Source: Chlamydiota bacterium
GTDB lineage: Bacteria; Auribacterota; UBA3054; B51-G9
NCBI GenBank assembly: GCA_003648225.1
Contig: QMOL01000079.1
Coordinates: 1 to 9,964 of the forward strand
Length of the DNA stretch: 9,964 nt
Direction of reading: 5' to 3'
The stretch's first letter is position 1, and each line of letters begins with the position of its first letter. Below the pieces are notes generated by a model. It saw nothing but the letters and a program-made list of their open reading frames with translations, made no database searches and was not told the origin of the DNA. Both the position numbers and the translations under genes were made by a program. Positions 6,117-9,964 of the stretch are shown here, piece after piece.

Positions 6117-7094
6117 AAAATTAAAATAATTATTTAATACTTCATAAACTTGTTCGGAAGATTCTACACGGACGGCTTTTCTTCTGAATTCTTTAACCCC
6201 GGTCAGTCCTCTTGAATAGCTGCACGATATTCGTCTAATGTGCAGGCAGGCGATATGTTCGCCATAAATTTCTTTCAGGTAGTTAAAATGTTTCCAGGCG
6301 AATTTTCCGCGCTCTTGGGGTGCAGGATCAGGAATGATTTTACCTGAATCCAGAAATTCATAAATTTGTTTATAAATCCAGGGAGCTCCCATTGCTGCCC
6401 GGCCGATCATAATCCCCGCGCAGCCGGTTTTTTTGAACATATTAACAGCGGATTCACCGTCAATAATATCGCCGTTGGCAATTACCGGAACATCGACACT
6501 TTCAACAACTTGTTTAATGATATTTATGTCTGCTTTTCCAGCGTAGCCCTGTGCGCGTGTGCGCCCGTGAACAGCAATTGCTTTTGCACCAGCGCCAGCC
6601 ATTCGTTTCGCGAATTCGGGTGCGTTACGGGAGTTGTCGTCCCATCCCGCGCGGATTTTAACTGTTATGGGTATAGAGACAGCTTTAACGCATGAGCTCA
6701 CGATTTGTGCTGCTGTTTCAGGCGCGGTCATTAGAACAGCCCCGCCACCGGTTTTAACAACTTTTGATACCGGACATCCCATATTGATATCAATGAAATC
6801 AGCGCCAAAGTCCTCTAAGATAGAAGCGCTGGCAGCCATGATTTCCGGATCAGAACCGAAGATTTGCATTCCAAGCGGATGTTCATCTGGAGTGGTTGCA
6901 ATAAGAGCGAGAGTTTTTTCACCGCAGTGAATTAGGGCGTGACAGCTGACGAGTTCGGTATATAAAATCCCCGCACCGCCAATTTCTCTAACTATTTTCC
7001 TGTAGGCAAGGTCGGTATAACCTGCCATAGGAGCGACAGCGATATTTGTGGCAATTTTAATATTGCCGATCGTTAATGGCGCGAGGAATGGCAT
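6102..7094 (-). CDS. dusB: tRNA-dihydrouridine synthase B
   Basis: FMN-dependent enzyme reducing specific uridines in the tRNA D-loop to dihydrouridine with NAD(P)H. Numbering from the TTG at 7112: FMN-barrel start APMAGYTDLAYR (27-38); signature DINMGCPVSKVVKTGGGA (108-125) with catalytic Cys113; VKIRAGWDD (151-159); VHGRTRAQGYAGKAD (181-195); NGD at 213-215; IGRAAMGAPW (236-245). The C-terminal helical tRNA-binding domain covers about 255-330. I prefer the ATG at 7094 (330 aa) because MPFLAPLTIG fits the family N-terminus; the frame can start at TTG 7112 (336 aa). Neither has a visible Shine-Dalgarno. It follows gltA by 30 nt (12 nt with TTG), so it is probably co-transcribed and translationally coupled. 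Its C-terminus runs into a short tandem repeat. Confidence 0.92.
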   Translation of the reverse strand: MPFLAPLTIGNIKIATNIAVAPMAGYTDLAYRKIVREIGGAGILYTELVSCHALIHCGEKTLALIATTPDEHPLGMQIFGSDPEIMAASASILEDFGADFIDINMGCPVSKVVKTGGGAVLMTAPETAAQIVSSCVKAVSIPITVKIRAGWDDNSRNAPEFAKRMAGAGAKAIAVHGRTRAQGYAGKADINIIKQVVESVDVPVIANGDIIDGESAVNMFKKTGCAGIMIGRAAMGAPWIYKQIYEFLDSGKIIPDPAPQERGKFAWKHFNYLKEIYGEHIACLHIRRISCSYSRGLTGVKEFRRKAVRVESSEQVYEVLNNYFNFEIRN

Positions 7095-7124
7095 TACAGA
7101 ATTAAGAATCAAAAATAAATATGA

Positions 7125-8435
7125 TTAGTAGTTGTAGGAAACGTCAAGAAGTTCCGGTGGTTCTGGACAATCGCGTAATTTTTCTCCAATATAAAGTTGT
7201 CGTGGACGAACAATTTTTCTGTTATCGCTGCGAATCATTTCCTGCCATTGAGAAATCCATCCCGGTAATCTTCCGAGAGCGAACATAACGGTAAACATAT
7301 TTTCCGGAATGCCGATAGCGCGATAAATTATCCCGCTGTAGAAATCTACATTTGCGTAAAGTCCTCTTGAAATAAAATAATCATCTTTAAGTACGCGGTC
7401 TTCAAGTTCCATTGCGATAGCGAGCAGGGGATCTTTTTTACCAAGCTTTTCAAGAATTCTGCGACAGTCTTTTTTAATAATTTTTGCACGTGGGTCGAAT
7501 GTTTTATACAATCTATGTCCGAATCCCATTAATCTGAACGGATCATTTTTATCTTTTGCTTTATCTAAATAAAGTTGAATGCCGCCTTTTTTACGATTGA
7601 TTTTTTTCAGCATATCAAGTACTGCCTGATTTGCGCCGCCGTGTAACGGACCCGAGAGAGCGTTAATCCCTGCAGAAATCGTTGCATATAAATTTACCTG
7701 AGCACTGCCGATAACTCTAACAGCTGTTGTTGAACAGTTCTGCTCATGGTCGGCATGGAGAATGAGAAGCTTATTCATCATAGACACAATTTCCGGATCA
7801 ATTTCATAAGGTTTTACCGGAGAATCAAACATCATATTTAAAAAGTTCGCACAGTAGGATAAATCGTGCCGGGGATAAACAACGGGCTGCCCTTTTGATT
7901 TTTTGTATGCGAACGCGGCGATTGTTCTAAAAATAGAAATAAGCCGGGTGGTTGTTTTATCAATATCTTCTTTTAAAGAAAGAGAGTCAACGTTAGGATA
8001 AAAAGTTGATAAAGCGTTAACCATTGTCGCCATTGTTGACATTGGGTGAGCGCCACGGGGAAAGCCGTCAAAAAAATGCCGCATATCTTCGTGAAGAAGT
8101 GAGTTTTCAGTTAGAAGACGGGAATAAGTTTTTCGCTGTTTATGTGTTGGCACAGTACCATGGACAAGCAGATAAGCTGTTTCAACAAAAGAAAGTTTTT
8201 CAACAATTTGCTCGATAGGGATTCCGCGATAACGAAGGATTCCTTTTTCGCCATCGATATATGTTATTTTACTATAACAGGAACCGGTATTCATAAAACT
8301 TGGGTCGATAGTAATCATTCCGGTTTTTTTTCGTAAGCCGGAGATATCGATAGCATTTTCACCTTCTGATCCGGTCATTATCGGAAATTTGTAAGTTTTA
8401 CCATTTATAGATAATTCAGCGTATTCATTTGGCAT
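7125..8435 (-). CDS. gltA: Citrate synthase (type II, hexameric lineage)
   Basis: Condenses acetyl-CoA and oxaloacetate to citrate, the entry step of the TCA cycle. 436 aa, normal for type II citrate synthases, which in Gram-negative bacteria are often hexameric and NADH-inhibited. The small N-terminal beta domain (about 1-40) precedes DPSFMNTGSCYSKITYIDGE (44-63) and GILRYRGIPI (65-74). The catalytic triad is visible: His265 in SGPLHGGAN, His307 in MGFGHRLYK, Asp364 in NVDFYSG, at nearly the same positions as the E. coli residues. HADHEQNCST (227-236) and GRLPGW (388-393) are also conserved. The ATG at 8435 has AGGA 8 nt upstream. It is first in a likely two-gene transcript with dusB, and transcribed divergently from the P-loop/DRTGG gene across a 154-bp gap that carries a palindrome inside the promoter. 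Confidence 0.96.
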   Translation of the reverse strand: MPNEYAELSINGKTYKFPIMTGSEGENAIDISGLRKKTGMITIDPSFMNTGSCYSKITYIDGEKGILRYRGIPIEQIVEKLSFVETAYLLVHGTVPTHKQRKTYSRLLTENSLLHEDMRHFFDGFPRGAHPMSTMATMVNALSTFYPNVDSLSLKEDIDKTTTRLISIFRTIAAFAYKKSKGQPVVYPRHDLSYCANFLNMMFDSPVKPYEIDPEIVSMMNKLLILHADHEQNCSTTAVRVIGSAQVNLYATISAGINALSGPLHGGANQAVLDMLKKINRKKGGIQLYLDKAKDKNDPFRLMGFGHRLYKTFDPRAKIIKKDCRRILEKLGKKDPLLAIAMELEDRVLKDDYFISRGLYANVDFYSGIIYRAIGIPENMFTVMFALGRLPGWISQWQEMIRSDNRKIVRPRQLYIGEKLRDCPEPPELLDVSYNY

Positions 8436-8490
8436 ATTTTTGTCCTGTGGGTTTAACAGTAATTAATTTAGATTATATTTTTTCATATAT

Positions 8491-8518
8491 ATTATATCAA
8501 AAACACTTTGATATTCAA
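8491..8518 (-). promoter_or_regulatory. Candidate gltA promoter
   Basis: On the minus strand TTGAAT (8518-8513), a 16-bp spacer, then a perfect TATAAT (8496-8491). Initiation would fall near 8484, giving a leader of about 50 nt that contains the gltA Shine-Dalgarno. Confidence 0.5.
8494..8514. promoter_or_regulatory. Perfect 8-5-8 inverted repeat, candidate operator for gltA and the divergent gene
   Basis: ATATCAAA (8494-8501), AACAC, TTTGATAT (8507-8514): a 21-bp dyad with eight perfect pairs. It fills the spacer of the proposed gltA promoter, overlaps its -10 edge, and touches the -35 of the divergent promoter, so a dimeric regulator bound here could affect both genes. I do not recognise the regulator; it is not the FNR (TTGAT-N4-ATCAA) or CRP pattern. 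Confidence 0.5.
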
Positions 8519-8542
8519 AATTATATGCAAATTTAGTATAAT
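8514..8542 (+). promoter_or_regulatory. Candidate promoter for the P-loop/DRTGG gene
   Basis: TTCAAA (8514-8519), 17 bp, TATAAT (8537-8542): four of six and six of six consensus bases at ideal spacing. Initiation near 8549 gives a leader of about 40 nt. Its -35 overlaps the -35 of the gltA promoter on the other strand. Confidence 0.45.
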
Positions 8543-8589
8543 AGCTTACATTTTAATACATTTTCTTAATTATAACACCGGCTTATAAA

Positions 8590-9690
8590 ATGAAATGCAG
8601 CAATCTTACTACTCCAAGAATTTACGTTGCCGCAACACGGCAGAATGACGGTAAAACCACCGCAAGCATTGGTCTTATGGGCATTCTTTCTTCAAAATTT
8701 AACCGCCTGGGTTTCATTAAACCGGTCGGGCAACGTTATGTTGAAATAGAAGGACACAGAATAGATGCTGATGCTGTTCTAATGCGTGAAGCGTATAGCT
8801 GTAAAAATGAACTTAGTGATATGAGTCCGCTTGCAGTTGATAGAAAATTCACGCGCAGATATATTGACAAACCCACTCCTGAAATTCTTGAAAAAAATAT
8901 TTGTAATGCTTTTGATAATGTAGCTGAAAATAAAGATATGGTGTTAATTGAAGGAACAGGTCACGCAGGAGTTGGCGCGGTGTTTGATCTCGATAACGGA
9001 AGAGTTGCCGCTTTATGCCGTGCGTCGGCGATTATTGTCGCTTGTGGCGGAATCGGAAAGCCATTTGATGAAATCTCGCTGAATAAAGCTGTCTTTGACA
9101 GACACAAAGTAAGAGTTGCAGGCGTTATTATTAATAAAGTTCGTCCGGATAAAATCGATCAGGTAACTTCTTATATGCAGCGCGCTTTGGAAAGAATTGG
9201 TTTACCTTTGCTCGCCGTTATTCCGCAAAGACCGCAACTTCTCTGGCCGACGATTCGCCACGTTTTTGACACGATAGAGTGTGAACTTCTTAATGGCGAA
9301 GACCACATTAACAATAAAATTCATGAAATAATTATCGGCGCGATGACACCGCATCACGCTCTCCATTATTTTAAAAAGGGATCGTTGGTTATTACTCCCG
9401 GCGATAGAGACGATTTGGTTTTAACAGCTGTTTCTCTCGCGTCAACAACAAGTGATAATATCGCCGGACTGGTTCTTACAGGCGGCGTTCACCCTCGAAA
9501 GAGTGTGTTGCGGGTTATCCGGAAAACTAACATTCCTGTACTTTTATCAAAATCAGATACATATAATGTAGCATCAAAAATTCATGATATGATGGTTAAA
9601 ATAAAGCCTGAAGAAACTGATAAAATTAAAATGGTGCAGCAGGTTTATAACAAACATTTCGATATCGATAAACTACTCGAAGTCTTATGA
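8590..9690 (+). CDS. BioD-like P-loop NTPase with DRTGG domain (phosphotransacetylase N-terminal-like)
   Basis: 366 aa. The N-terminal domain (about 10-215) resembles dethiobiotin-synthetase/cobyrinate-synthase-like P-loop proteins: YVAATRQNDGKTT with Asp20, Gly21, Lys22, Thr23; GFIKPVGQRYV (41-51); VLIEGTGHAG (118-127), matching the Walker-B-like Glu-Gly segment of BioD; and INKV (181-184). The C-terminal part (about 245-366) has KKGSLVITPGDRDDL (262-276), typical of the DRTGG domain. This is the arrangement of the N-terminal region of long phosphotransacetylases, here without the catalytic acetyltransferase domain, which would add about 320 residues. The stand-alone form is known in other bacteria and its role is not settled; acetyl-CoA/acetyl-phosphate sensing is an inference, made more attractive by divergent pairing with citrate synthase. 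No clear Shine-Dalgarno precedes the ATG, but P-loop placement 20 residues in supports this start. Confidence 0.82.
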   Translation: MKCSNLTTPRIYVAATRQNDGKTTASIGLMGILSSKFNRLGFIKPVGQRYVEIEGHRIDADAVLMREAYSCKNELSDMSPLAVDRKFTRRYIDKPTPEILEKNICNAFDNVAENKDMVLIEGTGHAGVGAVFDLDNGRVAALCRASAIIVACGGIGKPFDEISLNKAVFDRHKVRVAGVIINKVRPDKIDQVTSYMQRALERIGLPLLAVIPQRPQLLWPTIRHVFDTIECELLNGEDHINNKIHEIIIGAMTPHHALHYFKKGSLVITPGDRDDLVLTAVSLASTTSDNIAGLVLTGGVHPRKSVLRVIRKTNIPVLLSKSDTYNVASKIHDMMVKIKPEETDKIKMVQQVYNKHFDIDKLLEVL

Positions 9691-9694
9691 ATAT

Positions 9695-9947
9695 AAACCA
9701 CGAATGGATAAAAATACTAAAAACTTTAACCACGAATGGACACGAATAGACACCAATGAATATAATGGGAAAAATATTTATAAATAAAAAAATTAATAAT
9801 AGATATAATTGAATTCACTACCGTAAGAAATATAATTTATTTAAATTTAAATCTAAAAGTCAAATAATGCTTTTTGAAATACAAAATATATAAATTTTAT
9901 TCGTGTTCATTTGTGTCCATTAGTGGTTAAAAAATTAAATTCGTGTC
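9695..9947. repeat. ACCACGAATGG-type repeats with a large inverted pair
   Basis: The gene-free right end holds several copies of an approximately 10-bp-period repeat. A partial copy is at 9696-9709; a copy at 9727-9760 reads TTAACCACGAATGGACACG and continues with two more degenerate units. An inverted copy lies at 9897-9930, matching the forward copy at 28 of 34 positions by eye. A further short reverse unit (TTCGTGTC) is at 9940-9947. About 136 bp of very AT-rich DNA without a gene separates the inverted copies. No transposase or other open reading frame is present. The repeat begins only a few nt after the stop codon at 9690. Confidence 0.75.
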
Positions 9948-9964
9948 AAAAATTTATGAAAATA

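Noticed and set aside
9695..9947. CRISPR array
   Set aside because: Repeats are about 10 bp, degenerate, include inverted copies and lack uniform spacers.

Overview
The window looks like chromosomal DNA from a moderately AT-rich, Gram-negative-type (diderm) bacterium. The evidence is a papain-like protease with an N-terminal signal peptide and a C-terminal PEP-CTERM sorting tail (an exosortase substrate), and a kinase-fold protein of the Ttg8/lipopolysaccharide-core-kinase type. An O2-independent class II (B12) ribonucleotide reductase fits an anaerobic or facultative lifestyle. I would guess the PVC group (Lentisphaerota/Kiritimatiellota-like), but this rests on general resemblance and is weak.

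Layout: (1) 1-1751, minus: most of nrdJ, running off the left edge, with a good Shine-Dalgarno, a plausible promoter and two NrdR-box-like palindromes 31 bp apart. (2) 1752-2688: about 940 bp without a gene; its right half is a mosaic of small hairpins and short-period repeat fragments. (3) 2689-3999, plus: secreted C1 peptidase with PEP-CTERM. (4) 4026-4688, minus: kinase-like protein, convergent with the peptidase. (5) 4689-4950: hairpin- and repeat-rich gap. (6) 4951-5970, minus: D-2-hydroxyacid dehydrogenase with a promoter so close to the ATG that the mRNA would be leaderless. (7) 5971-6101: another hairpin mosaic. (8) 6102-8435, minus: gltA followed closely by dusB, probably one transcript. 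(9) 8436-8589: divergent promoter region with a perfect 8-5-8 inverted repeat lying across both promoters. (10) 8590-9690, plus: stand-alone BioD-like P-loop/DRTGG protein. (11) 9691-9964: about 10-bp-period repeats, including a large inverted pair.

Most genes are housekeeping (dNTP synthesis, TCA cycle entry, tRNA modification, hydroxyacid metabolism) and do not form an obvious specialised system. gltA and the P-loop/DRTGG gene, divergent around one palindrome, are the most plausible co-regulated pair. I found no tRNA, rRNA, CRISPR array, transposase gene or complete mobile element, and no coherent undescribed multi-gene system. The more interesting signals are regulatory (NrdR pair, gltA operator, leaderless promoter) and the repeat mosaics that fill the gene-free gaps and form the 3' ends of two genes.
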